Assembly: GCA_001643675.2 (NCBI GenBank) | Contig: LSRY02000015.1 | Coordinates: forward strand, 625,001-689,000 | DNA length: 64,000 bases | Direction of reading: 5' to 3' | DNA from: Monocercomonoides exilis | Lineage: Eukaryota; Preaxostyla; Oxymonadida; Polymastigidae | In this document: piece by piece, positions 12,637-22,974 of the stretch | Numbering within the stretch: position 1 is the stretch's first letter | Layout: each line of letters opens with the position of its first letter | Translations under genes and position numbers: made by a program | The notes under the pieces: generated by a model | Told to the model about the DNA's origin: nothing | What the model saw: the letters and a program-made list of their open reading frames with translations, nothing else | Database searches by the model: none

Positions 12637-15600
12637 ATGATAATGATTCTTTTTATTTTGGCTGAGTGCTTGTATTTCACCTTTTGTGGCACAGATTCAA
12701 GTGATGCACAAAGGAATGGACATCTTTTTTATCACATTCCTGCTCAGTCTGAAAGTCATATTTTGGAGCAGGGAAGTGTTGTTCGACTGTTCTGCGAAAT
12801 ACACAATTCTTCAGTCGAATTGAAGGAAATAATGCTGGAAAAGGAATATGATAACATGACATTTGATATTGGAGCAAAATCATTCCTGCTCCTTGATGAC
12901 TGCTTGTTGATGAGAAAAAGAGGTTTCGATGGATATTTTGTCTTCAATGAAGGAACATGCGAAATGACGAACACCACTTTGAACATCGAAAAAGGAAATA
13001 ACATTTGTGAGTTGATGAAAAGTCTTGTGATGATGGAAGGAGAAGATGCGTCGTTGCTTGTGAGAAACAGTGAGTGGAAGAACATTGTGTTTTGTGGGAG
13101 TGGAAGCATTTTGAGAAATGGAGAAGGGTCATTTGAAGGAATCAAAAACTGTGCTTTTTCAAACATCACAATGAAATTCATGGAAACAGATGAAATGCTG
13201 ATTGGAAAAGTGACAATGATGAAAATGAGTTCAATGGAAGATTGCCAAGTTGAAAGATCGATGAATGTGCTGGAGGGAGGGATTGTGAGTGGAACAGAAG
13301 GATCTGCTATCTTTTCCAGCAACAATTGCACATTCCTCCACAACGAAAGAGTGGATTGGAGAGTGGGAAACACAGAAAGAAATTCAACAACTGAGACACA
13401 GACATATAAGAATGCTGAATGGAATGAATGCTCAGCTCCATGTGGAGGGGCACTGTATGTGCATGGCAATTCGAATGCTACGCTGACTGTTGAGAATTCA
13501 TCATTTGTGAAGTGCAATGCAACTTCAACAAGAGGTGGAGGTATTTTTGCATTAAACATTGCTGAATGCACAGTGAAGCATTCCACATTTATTGAGTGCT
13601 ATTGTGTTGCATCAAGCTATTTTGGTGGTGCAGGTGCAGAAATTGATGGAATTGCAAAACAAGTATTTGTTGAAAATTGCTTTTTCAAAGATGGATGGTC
13701 GAGAGATGATGGAGGTGGACTTGGAATCTGGAGTTCAAAGGCAACAAAAACAAAAGATTGTGTTTTGGACTGTTCATTCATGAATTGCAGTGGACATCAT
13801 CCAAGCAGCACAGATGGCGGAGCATTTATTAATTGGAATCCAGTTGATAAATTCGTTACAAAAAACTGTTTATTTCAAGATTGCCGCTCAAATTATCACG
13901 GTGGTGGTGTCGCTATGAGGGTATTGAGTTTTGGAGGAAGTTTGCTTTGGTTTTGCTTTTTTCATAATAACACAGCACCATATGGAAATGATATTTATAT
14001 TTCAGATAACTCGACTGATTCTCAACTTGTTTGGTGCTATTCAACAAGAACAGAAGGAGTCCGATATTATGCAGGCGGAGATAAAAGTGATTGGCTTCCC
14101 AATGAAGGAGGAAAATGCAGATTTGTTGCTTCAACTCAAAATCAGACAAATGCAAAGGACACATTCAGCTGTGGATTGAATGAAAGCTGTGCATGCCTCA
14201 CAATCAGCCATTGTCTTTCCCAAATGATTGTGGGGTTTGTGGAGGAAATCAAGGTGCTGAGTGGAACAGTTGTGGAAGGAAAAGGAGTTGATATTGGGGA
14301 GAAAACGATCTCTGTGAATGGAGTTTCGCCATCTGGCTCAGCTGTTGAAACAAAGTTTGAGGCAAATGGACTGAATCTGTTTTGTGTTGGAGCAGGGGAA
14401 TTGAGTGCGAGCGATTTGTCTGTGATTCACAATTCGTCAATTGAAAATAATCGAAGAAGCAGATTGTTTGAGGTTCAAGGGGCTGGAGGGATCAATTTGG
14501 AGAGAATGAACATTTCGATGGATGCTACTCATTCAGAAGAGAGGAGCATTCAGAACTCACTTGTGAAGATGGAAGGGGGAAGTTTGAAGATGAAAGATGT
14601 GAGATGGTCACAAACATTCAGCACCACAAGTGTGATCTCATTTTCTCAAGGATCGTCTGTTTCATTGTCTCTGGACAACAGCACATTCAGCAACATTGCA
14701 AGAACAACAGCAGGATCATCGCTGATGATTGTGGGTGAAGGGTCACATTCAATAACTCTTGAAGGATGCACAATTGATGGGTGTGGGAGTGAATACTCTG
14801 AGTTTGGAGGATGGATGATGGTTGAAATGGGGAATGTTGGTTCATTGACGATGAATGGAGGCGTTGTGAAGAACTGTTATGCCTCGACTACTCAAGGGAG
14901 AGGAGGAGGGATTGGACTGAAAGTGAGAGATATAAATGCAAACTTTCAAATTTCATCAGCATTTGAAGGGAACAGAGCCAAATGGGGAAGTGACATTTTT
15001 GTTGACTCGATCAACTTGGAGTCAACAGCAAAAAGTAGGAAAATCGCTTCGTTGACTGCTTCGTTAGAAACGATAAACAAAATTCGGGGATTCCACAATG
15101 GTGATGAAACGATTCCAATTCCTTTGTGTGCTTATCTGATTCCTTTGCCAGAAGAGATCTTTGTGAGCAATATTGATGCATTCAATCACTCTCTCTGTGG
15201 GTTTCCTGAGTTTCCCTGTCTAACACTGAGTCATTCTTTGACAAGACAAGAAGAGGAAAAGAAGATTGTTGTGAGTGGAATGATTATGATGAGTGATGAA
15301 TTGGTATTTTCTGAACAAAAACATGAAATCAGAGGAAATGATGAGCTGAGTGGCTGGACAGTCTCTGATGCAAGCTCACCATTAAACTCAGCGATGATAA
15401 CAGCAAATGTTGAAACAATCTTTTCAAAGTTGATATTCTCTCTTCCTTCTCTTTCATCACATTCAACTTTTATTTCTTCATCTTCACAACTGACTTTGTC
15501 TCATTGTTCTCTTTCCCTTCAAGACCATTCATCTGAATTGGCATTGCTATTCTTATCTTTTGAGTCTGGGACATTGGCTATTGACTCGTTTTCAGCTTCT

Positions 15601-18600
15601 TCAATCACTTTGAATGGAAATCCATTGATCTCATTGTGTGGAAGCGGAACAAACACAGAGTTGATGAGCACTCAGTGGTTGAATATGACGAACTGCACTT
15701 TTTCAGAAATAGAAAGAGCAGCTAGAAGCGGAGGCTGTGTGAGCATCGATAACAGCAATGATGAAAATACAAACACACAAATAAATATTGAAGAATGTGA
15801 TTTTGATGAATGCTCTGTGCTGGCTGATGGAGGCAGAGGAGGTGCAATCAATGCGCAGTTGAAAGGGAATATTCAAATGAATATTGTTTCATGCACATTC
15901 ACTGGATGCACTGCACCAGCTGAAGAAGAAGGGAAAACTGGGTTTGGAGGAGGAACGGCACTGAAGTTGATTGATGATTATTCTTCGTTTGTGATTTCAT
16001 CTCCTGTTTTTGATACAAACAAACCAAATGTTGCGAAATATGGAAAAGATCTGTTTGTTGAGTCATCCAACTTGACAAAGAGCATCACAAACACCTCTCT
16101 TCCATTTGTGTCTGGTCATCTGTCAGATATTTCGTTGGATTCGATGAGAGGCTTTGATGGGAGCGATGCAACAAATGCCGTTCCACTGGTGTATTTCTGG
16201 TTCGCACTTGGCTCAGAGATATTTGTTGGGGGTGAAGGAAGAGACATGGGTGCATGTGGATTCTCAGATTATCCATGCCTGTCAATTGATTATTCATTGA
16301 ATCGATTGCCTGAGGGAAATGAAAGGAATATGAACATAATTGGGAAGGCGATTCTTCAGAAGAGTGTTGAGATTAGTGGGTTTTCAATAATCTCAAACAA
16401 CACAGGAATGTGCTCTTTAGAGTGCCTCTCATCGCTTGAAGGAGCAGAAGGAACTGCAATGAAGATTTCTGGAATTACCAATTTTGAACTGATTATGTTT
16501 GTGATTCCATCATCCTTCACAAGTGGAGTTGATGTTTTGTTGCATATTAGATCAAGCAATGGATTATTGACTCTGAAAGACTGCTTATTCACAAAAAATG
16601 AAGAAAGTGGAGAAGAAATAATAAGCTTTGGGTTGGTCAATGCAGAAGGAGGCACAGTCAAATTGGAATTTGTGAAGATTCAATCACTTAGCTTTTCAAA
16701 GGATGTTATTTCTGTGTTATCTTCAACGATTTTGAACATTAAGAACTTGACAATGAAGAATGTTGAGCTGGAAGGTTCAAGTGGATTGAGGATATCAAAG
16801 AGTTCAGGGAGAGAAAAAAATGAAGAAGAACAAGATGTTGTTATTGAGTGGAGCATATTCGAAGAAATCACCCAGAACACAACCGATGATATTCCCATCA
16901 TCCGAAATAACAATGTTGATAAGCCATTGAAAATGGTGATTCGAAACACAACAATGAAGAAGTGTGGAGGAACAAGGTGTGGAAAGGGAGGAGGGATGTT
17001 TTGTGTGCTGAATGAGGGAGGAAAGTTTGACTGCTCATTTTGCACTATTTCAGAGTGCTTCTGCTCCACCACAGGAAGAGGCGGGTGGCTGTTTCTGGAA
17101 TGCACTTCAACAGTTGAGCAGCCTCTGAAGTTTGTGTTGTCGAATATCACGTTCAGAGACAACTCTGCATTGAGAGGGAGAGATGTGTATGTTCGATGCC
17201 ATTCAATCGAAAATCAGATAGTTGATGAGCAGTTCTTGTTGGATTTCAGAACACCATTTGTGAAGGAGCTCGCGATGTGGGGTGCCATAACAGACTCGTT
17301 TGTTGGGGAAGAAGATCTTCTGCTGAGGGTTGTGAAATATCAGAGTGAGACGATATTTGTCTCCTCTTCAGCAACAGGCAACCACGGAGACAGCAAGCAG
17401 TGTGGAGAACTCAAAATGCCTTGCCATTCATTGGATGTTGGAGTTCAACACATCATTCCTTCATCATATTCTCAGCTGTTGATCTCGGAAGAGACGATCA
17501 TCAATGGGGAATGTGATGTGCATGATGTGATCATCCGCTCACTTGAGTCTCCCTCAACTGCTTTGGTGCATCTGAACCCAACAATTTCTGGCAATGAGGG
17601 CGGTCTTATCACAACCTCTGAGAAAGTCAGGATTGAGAGTGTGAAATTCAACTTTGACCAGTCATTTTCATATTCAGGCAGTTCTCTCATTCATGAAGCA
17701 AGTGGCCAGCTTTCTCTTTCATTTGTTGACTTCTCTTCTGTTGGAGGGTCAAACAACAATCAACTTGTTGTTGTTCTCAACTCGACCTTGCTGAGCATTG
17801 CAAAAGGGATTCTGCATGTTGACAACTGTTCAATATCAATGCTTTCATTCAAGAAGCCATTCTTTCAGTTTTGTGGGGAAGAGATTTCGATGACAAATAT
17901 GAAGCTGGAACAGATTGAATCAACAAGAAATGTTGTTGAGATTGGACAATGTGGAAGTGTTGTGCTGAATGATATTGATGCAGATGGAGTGAAATTGTCA
18001 GAAGGTTGCATCATTTCGATTGGTAGCTCAACTTCAGGAAGTGTCTCGATTGGAAGCTCCTCATTCAAGAACTGCTCGAGGAATTCAGAAGGAGCTTCTA
18101 TTCTTTCCGCTTCCTCATCATCTGCTCAAATTTCTCTTTCAAATTGTTCCTGTTCAAACTGTTATTCTCTGTCAAGCAAAGGAAGCATGATGGAGATGAA
18201 AAATGCGAAGGATATTTTGATGGATTCGTGTCGATTAATTGGAGTTCTTGCAAAAGAGAGCAAGAATGAGAGAAATAATGTATTTGATGAGATATGCACA
18301 TGGAATGGATCACTTGTTCACCTAGAAAACTCCAATACACATACAAAAGAAATAAGGATGGAAAATTCATCGAAAGGAGGAATATCGATAAAAGGAGGAA
18401 AGGCTGTTATTGAGATGGGAATGATGGCAAATAATAATCCTTTCATTGAAAAATATCCTTCTCTTCGAAGAAACATCATCTGTTCTGATTCTTCTTCGCT
18501 GTCTATTTCCAGTTTGAAAGGTGGAGATGGGGTTTTGCCAAATCCATCTCTTTGGTTTTTGAATGATGGATGTCTAATTGAAGGAATTGTTTCTGAAAGA

Positions 18601-20274
18601 GCATCATCATTTTTCATTCCAGTGTTGGAGGGTGTTGAAACAAGGGAAGAAGGAGAAGAAGTGGAGGTTGTGTTCAAAGGGAAGCTGCTTCTCCCTTGCA
18701 AATTGTCATTCATGGTTGTGAAACAGATGGGCGATGAAAAGCAGATCGAAAAGTTTTTGTTTGATGAGAGCGGATATGCTTCAGAGACAGAAGTTGAAGG
18801 GAGACTGCCAAATGAAATGATAACAGAGGCAGGAGAAGAGGCAGAGGTGAGAGTGAGCATTCTGTTTGGCAATGCTGATGCTCCCTCTGCCACTGAGTCT
18901 TTCATTCTGAAGAACAGAAGTGCACCCAAGGCAAATGGAGACGAAAGGATTTCTGAAGGAGGAAAAGAAGGAAAGTCTTATTGGTTGTTAATTGTTATTG
19001 TGTTGGCAATATTATTTTTGATCGTTCTGATTGGATTTATTTTGTTTGTTGTTCGATGGAGGAAGGCAAAGAATGAGAACAAAGATCTGAGAGAGATTGT
19101 GAATGACACAGTGAAAAAGGATCCGAAGCTGATTGAGATGGTGACGATGGAGATGTCACCTGAAGAGCAATGGAGGAGAGCAGAGAGAGAGGCAGAGAAG
19201 AAGAATGAAGAAAGGATGAAGAAGAGAGTGTATGATACGAACATGGAACATTCAGAGTCATCAGAGCATTTGTTGAGTGAGAGTGGCTCCACTGAATACA
19301 TATTGGGAAAAGATTCAGACAAAATTTCTGAATGGGCATTGGAGAAGGTTGAGGAAGAGGAAATTAGAAAACAGACTCCTTCTCCATCCATTTCTTCAAC
19401 ATGTTCAACTGACTCAGAATCATCATTTGTTCGAGGGGAGGATTTGTGCCCAACCACCTCATCAATGTCGAACTTGGTGGATGCAATGGCCTGCTCATCT
19501 CCACATGAGAAATTGATTGTGGATCTGAGGGATTCGCTGTTCATGCTTTTGCATGGGCTGAACAAGACAAAAGAGATGGCAATAGGAACATTGAAAGAAA
19601 GAGAGCAAACAGCTGCACAGATCCTGTTCTGGGTGGCCAATCTCGCTCTCCATTCGTTTGATGAAATGGAAAACCCACTCCAATCTCTTTCCAATCTGAG
19701 CCCTCACATTGTTCTTTTCTCCGAGCACATGGTGATCTGCATTGTTATGCATTCAGACTTATTGTCAGATGATGATTCAGATTCATCCTCCATATCATCA
19801 TCAACTGTTGTGACATCTGCCAGTGATGATGATGACTCCCTTCCCTCATCAGCATTTGAGGATGAAGATAGTTTCAAAAAAGAGTGCCTGAGATGGAAGG
19901 CGCCAGAGCTGCTGATGAACAAGAAGATGGGAGCAACAAAGGAGTCAGTGTCATTCTCGATTGGGATGATGCTGTGGGAGTGTCTGACCCTTCAAATCCC
20001 GTTTGGAGATTATGAGGCAGAGGTGGCAGGGCAGAAGATCGTGAATGGAGAGAGGCCAAGCATGAAGGAAGCAGAAGAGTCGATGCTGTTTCCCATGATT
20101 CTGTCGTGCCTGTCATCAGAGTCTGAAAAGCGGCTGTCTCTTCAAGGTCTGAAGCGCGAGTTCATCCAGCGATTTCCGGAAGGGGCAGTGATGCTCACGA
20201 TGTCAGATGCAGTGATATATATCGAAGACTCAGAGCAAGATGGAAGCTGCCAGATAAGCGCAACAGACAGATGA
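12637..20274 (+). CDS. Giant surface protein with beta-helix-like ectodomain and cytoplasmic pseudokinase tail, copy 1
   Basis: Intronless, 2545 residues. The start is chosen at an ATG directly followed by a hydrophobic signal peptide (MIMILFILAECLYFTF). The ectodomain has many Cys-, Gly- and Asn-rich repeats of the kind C-x-F-x-x-C-x-G-G-G, typical of right-handed beta-helix (pectin-lyase/Pmp-like) surface proteins. A Cys module of the form CG...PCLTLSHSL recurs near residues 502, 842, 1194 and 1573, roughly every 350 residues. One transmembrane helix lies at about 2113-2145 (LLIVIVLAILFLIVLIGFIL), followed by basic residues. The cytoplasmic part ends in a kinase-like C-lobe (about 2286-2530) with WKAPELL and FSIGMMLWECLT matching subdomains VIII and IX. 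No N-lobe Lys, HRD or DFG motif is visible, so it is probably a pseudokinase. A near-identical convergent copy lies at the far end of the window. Cell-surface location is inferred from topology. Confidence 0.85.
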   Translation: MIMILFILAECLYFTFCGTDSSDAQRNGHLFYHIPAQSESHILEQGSVVRLFCEIHNSSVELKEIMLEKEYDNMTFDIGAKSFLLLDDCLLMRKRGFDGYFVFNEGTCEMTNTTLNIEKGNNICELMKSLVMMEGEDASLLVRNSEWKNIVFCGSGSILRNGEGSFEGIKNCAFSNITMKFMETDEMLIGKVTMMKMSSMEDCQVERSMNVLEGGIVSGTEGSAIFSSNNCTFLHNERVDWRVGNTERNSTTETQTYKNAEWNECSAPCGGALYVHGNSNATLTVENSSFVKCNATSTRGGGIFALNIAECTVKHSTFIECYCVASSYFGGAGAEIDGIAKQVFVENCFFKDGWSRDDGGGLGIWSSKATKTKDCVLDCSFMNCSGHHPSSTDGGAFINWNPVDKFVTKNCLFQDCRSNYHGGGVAMRVLSFGGSLLWFCFFHNNTAPYGNDIYISDNSTDSQLVWCYSTRTEGVRYYAGGDKSDWLPNEGGKCRFVASTQNQTNAKDTFSCGLNESCACLTISHCLSQMIVGFVEEIKVLSGTVVEGKGVDIGEKTISVNGVSPSGSAVETKFEANGLNLFCVGAGELSASDLSVIHNSSIENNRRSRLFEVQGAGGINLERMNISMDATHSEERSIQNSLVKMEGGSLKMKDVRWSQTFSTTSVISFSQGSSVSLSLDNSTFSNIARTTAGSSLMIVGEGSHSITLEGCTIDGCGSEYSEFGGWMMVEMGNVGSLTMNGGVVKNCYASTTQGRGGGIGLKVRDINANFQISSAFEGNRAKWGSDIFVDSINLESTAKSRKIASLTASLETINKIRGFHNGDETIPIPLCAYLIPLPEEIFVSNIDAFNHSLCGFPEFPCLTLSHSLTRQEEEKKIVVSGMIMMSDELVFSEQKHEIRGNDELSGWTVSDASSPLNSAMITANVETIFSKLIFSLPSLSSHSTFISSSSQLTLSHCSLSLQDHSSELALLFLSFESGTLAIDSFSASSITLNGNPLISLCGSGTNTELMSTQWLNMTNCTFSEIERAARSGGCVSIDNSNDENTNTQINIEECDFDECSVLADGGRGGAINAQLKGNIQMNIVSCTFTGCTAPAEEEGKTGFGGGTALKLIDDYSSFVISSPVFDTNKPNVAKYGKDLFVESSNLTKSITNTSLPFVSGHLSDISLDSMRGFDGSDATNAVPLVYFWFALGSEIFVGGEGRDMGACGFSDYPCLSIDYSLNRLPEGNERNMNIIGKAILQKSVEISGFSIISNNTGMCSLECLSSLEGAEGTAMKISGITNFELIMFVIPSSFTSGVDVLLHIRSSNGLLTLKDCLFTKNEESGEEIISFGLVNAEGGTVKLEFVKIQSLSFSKDVISVLSSTILNIKNLTMKNVELEGSSGLRISKSSGREKNEEEQDVVIEWSIFEEITQNTTDDIPIIRNNNVDKPLKMVIRNTTMKKCGGTRCGKGGGMFCVLNEGGKFDCSFCTISECFCSTTGRGGWLFLECTSTVEQPLKFVLSNITFRDNSALRGRDVYVRCHSIENQIVDEQFLLDFRTPFVKELAMWGAITDSFVGEEDLLLRVVKYQSETIFVSSSATGNHGDSKQCGELKMPCHSLDVGVQHIIPSSYSQLLISEETIINGECDVHDVIIRSLESPSTALVHLNPTISGNEGGLITTSEKVRIESVKFNFDQSFSYSGSSLIHEASGQLSLSFVDFSSVGGSNNNQLVVVLNSTLLSIAKGILHVDNCSISMLSFKKPFFQFCGEEISMTNMKLEQIESTRNVVEIGQCGSVVLNDIDADGVKLSEGCIISIGSSTSGSVSIGSSSFKNCSRNSEGASILSASSSSAQISLSNCSCSNCYSLSSKGSMMEMKNAKDILMDSCRLIGVLAKESKNERNNVFDEICTWNGSLVHLENSNTHTKEIRMENSSKGGISIKGGKAVIEMGMMANNNPFIEKYPSLRRNIICSDSSSLSISSLKGGDGVLPNPSLWFLNDGCLIEGIVSERASSFFIPVLEGVETREEGEEVEVVFKGKLLLPCKLSFMVVKQMGDEKQIEKFLFDESGYASETEVEGRLPNEMITEAGEEAEVRVSILFGNADAPSATESFILKNRSAPKANGDERISEGGKEGKSYWLLIVIVLAILFLIVLIGFILFVVRWRKAKNENKDLREIVNDTVKKDPKLIEMVTMEMSPEEQWRRAEREAEKKNEERMKKRVYDTNMEHSESSEHLLSESGSTEYILGKDSDKISEWALEKVEEEEIRKQTPSPSISSTCSTDSESSFVRGEDLCPTTSSMSNLVDAMACSSPHEKLIVDLRDSLFMLLHGLNKTKEMAIGTLKEREQTAAQILFWVANLALHSFDEMENPLQSLSNLSPHIVLFSEHMVICIVMHSDLLSDDDSDSSSISSSTVVTSASDDDDSLPSSAFEDEDSFKKECLRWKAPELLMNKKMGATKESVSFSIGMMLWECLTLQIPFGDYEAEVAGQKIVNGERPSMKEAEESMLFPMILSCLSSESEKRLSLQGLKREFIQRFPEGAVMLTMSDAVIYIEDSEQDGSCQISATDR

Positions 20275-20765
20275 GCGAAAACAAGGGGAAAAAGAGGAAG
20301 AAATCAGCTCAAACAAAGAATCCATCAGATGATAATCAGTCAAACAATTCGAAAAGCACTCAATTGAGCTGAGAAGGAAATGGAAAAAGGAAATGAAGAC
20401 TTTTTGAAATCCTTATTCTTTGAAAGATTTTTGTATCTCCCTGTTTTGTGTTTTTATTTGTGAAATCAGCAGCATCTTCCGCTGCTGTGCATTCACTTTT
20501 GTTTGCATTTGTATTTGCATTTATTCTGTTTGTCAATTTTTTTCTGTTTGTAATTCATGTGAAATTGTTTCATTTGAAAGAATCAGATTTTTTGTGTGAT
20601 ATCAAGCTTTTTGTTCATTATCCAACAACTTTCATAATTTTTATCATCTGTTTTTTGTTTATTCACATCATTCACCAGTTTGTTTTGAATTTCTTTGTGA
20701 ATCTTATTTTTGAAAAGCCTGTTGAAATTTATTAATCAGTCATTTTTCTTGCTCTGCCTTTTTTC
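13796..20765 (+). repeat. Segmental inverted duplication, arm 1 (visible part)
   Basis: The coding region of surface-protein copy 1 from about 13796, plus about 490 bp of 3' flank to about 20765, matches the minus strand of 57033-64000. The shared flank includes GCAGCATCTTCCGCTGCTGT and TTTTTCTTGCTCTG. Similarity stops at a T-rich stretch in both copies. The left boundary cannot be seen because the partner is cut by the window end. Confidence 0.88.
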
Positions 20766-20866
20766 ATTCCACAGTTGTGTTATTTTCAGAATTGATGTAC
20801 TTCACAAACATATATATTCATCATTTTTTATATATTTGTATTTCAAGTATTTGTTTTAATGAATTT

Positions 20867-20871
<5 letters not shown>

Positions 20872-20930
<59 letters not shown>
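20872..20930 (+). repeat. Poly-T tract of about 59 bases
   Basis: Uninterrupted T-run about 100 bp beyond the end of the duplicated 3' flank of surface-protein copy 1. The other copy has a shorter A-run (about 57000-57032) exactly at its duplication boundary. Length is uncertain because long homopolymers are error-prone in assemblies. Confidence 0.9.
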
Positions 20931-21239
20931 CGCCAAATGCAATGCCTTTTCTATCCAACAAGAAAATAAAACAAAACTTCTTGATTTATTTTAGCTTTTT
21001 TGAGAAAAAAAAATCAAATAAAAAAAATTCTCTGTTTGATCCAATGATATCGTCATCTTCAAAATTAGCAGATTTGTGTCTATTTTGTCTTTTCAACACA
21101 TATAACAACAATAAATAAATTCTTTTTATATTTCGGAAATTCATTTCAAAAAATTAAATATTCCCAAAATATTTTTATTATTTTTCATTTTTTTGTGTTC
21201 TGACCAAAGTTGATCTCATGGCGCGTGATGTCTAGCTCA

Positions 21240-22279
21240 TCAAAAAAGATGAAATATCAGAGCTCGATCGTTTGTTAAATAATGATGATAAGGCATGGGA
21301 TTGGTTCATTAATAATATCATCAGTGATCGCATTCCGATGTGCAGCAAGCATAGAGTCTTCAAACATACACACAAAAATGGAAAATACAGATATTTTGCC
21401 TGTTCGACGTGCAAGACAAAAACTAGTGTGCTTTGCGATACGAAATTCAGCAAAACAAAAATTGAATTGGGTCTCACTCTTCTAATTTGCATGTTTTATT
21501 GACTGAAAATTCCTCATTAAACAATTGCAACATTACTATTAATCAATAAAGACATAGAGAGCTATAGGGGAATTGTTATCAGGAATTCAGACACTGATAT
21601 GTGGAATTATATGCAGGTGTCTATTGTAGGAGAAGGAAAAATTGAGGAAATTGATTAAGCAATACAAAGGAAAAGAAAATCTCATCGTGGAAGAAATAAG
21701 AAACAAACTTGGATGTGGAAAGGTGTGGAGAGGAAAGAGGATGGAGAAGCAACAGGAAGATTCACTTTTTTGTAACCAAAATTAAAAAAAATGGAAACAT
21801 TCATTCTTTTTCTACAGAAGAACATAAGGGAAAGAACAAAAATTTTGTTGGATGAGTGGAGAGCGTGAGACATTTTGGAATCTCTGGGAAACAAGTATTT
21901 AAATGTTAACCACAAAAGGCAATTCTTTATAAAGAATTCACGGGCATATACCGATACAATTGATGGGTTGTGGGATCATTTGCGTTATTCTTTTCCATCT
22001 ATTGGAACTCTCATTCAATTGATGTTTTATTATCTATTTCTTTATTTAGTAGATTCTTCATTAAACATCACTTTTTCTTATCTCGTTAAGCATATTTGCG
22101 TGGAAAATTATGATAATGATGAAAAAGAAAAAGAGGAAAATTTTATTGAAGAAGATGAATCTAAAGAAATTGCTGATACTGACGATGTTTTGTGAGTGAA
22201 AGTTGAAGAAGAGAAAACTGAATCTGAAAGAAACAATGGAGAAGGAGATGGTGAAAGTGCATCTGATTATGAATCCTAA
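21240..22279 (+). pseudogene. Decayed Merlin (IS1016/ISXO2-like) transposase, copy B
   Basis: A nearly full-length but broken Merlin-type transposase. The N-terminal zinc-ribbon-like part has CSKHR and later YFACSTCKTKTSVLCDTKF (about 21340-21450). The core reads IVGEGKIEEID then a TAA, then RKSHRGRN and WKGVERK (about 21615-21745), carrying the first Asp. LLDEWRA followed by a TGA (about 21848-21870) carries the second Asp. YLNVNHKRQFF and YTDTIDGLWDHLRYSFPSIG (from about 21895) match the family's VNHS...HTNTIEG block, with Glu replaced by Asp. The tail is strongly acidic and runs past a TGA at about 22193 to a TAA at 22279. At least three in-frame stops, of more than one type, plus frame changes mark it as inactive. 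It is diverged from copy A but shares the unusual acidic C-terminal extension. Terminal repeats and target duplications were not found. Confidence 0.75.
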
Positions 22280-22342
22280 AAATGACTATTGATGATTATT
22301 TCACATCATTTTAATTTTTCATCCAACTTTTTTCATTAAAAT

Positions 22343-22597
22343 GGGTGATTATTTTTGAAGTCATGACTTTTTTCGGGGTGTTCATTTTTAAAAGGTTGTT
22401 TATCATTGGGAAGTGATTTTGCATTCAAATGCTAAATTCAACACATTTGTTTCAAAAACAAATATTTTTGCTCAAATACAGATGTTGAAGCTTCTCAAAG
22501 TCCATTTCACTTTTCAGTGTTCATTGTTAAACATTCAAAAGAAAATTTCTAACCGAAAATTTTTAAAGAATAAATATGACTTCAAAAATTATCACCC
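22343..22597. mobile_element. Possible MITE with 22-bp terminal inverted repeats
   Basis: A 22-bp sequence beginning GGGTGATTATTTTTGAAGTC at 22343-22364 recurs in reverse complement at 22576-22597 with one mismatch, bounding 255 bp with no coding content. It lies just downstream of the Merlin relic, so it could be a derivative or a terminal fragment of it. No convincing target-site duplication was found, which keeps confidence moderate. Confidence 0.45.
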
Positions 22598-22974
22598 TAT
22601 TTAAAAAAATTTTTTTGTGGTTTTTGGATCACAATAATTTTTCATAGTTTTATTTCAAAAGCCATCTTCTTCCGACATGCGACTACAACATAACATAAAT
22701 GTTCAACACATTTTTGAATTAAAGACAAAATATCATTAAAATCTGAGGATGACAATATTTTCGGATTAAACAATAATTATATTTTTTGAAATAATTAATT
22801 AACTCAATTTAAATACATAAATTCGTTCATATTCATTTTCTCTGTTAATTGTGGATAGGATCATACACATTAACAATTCAAAAGGTAATGAATATAAATG
22901 TGATTGAAAAATGCAAATCTGATCACAAACCATTTCTTAAATCTTTTTATCATTAACCGTTTTATCTCCATTTG

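Noticed and set aside
20448-20735. 95-codon hydrophobic open frame downstream of surface-protein copy 1
   Set aside because: The homologous stretch near copy 2 is open in a different frame, so the frame is not conserved between the duplicates; it is T-rich 3' flank.
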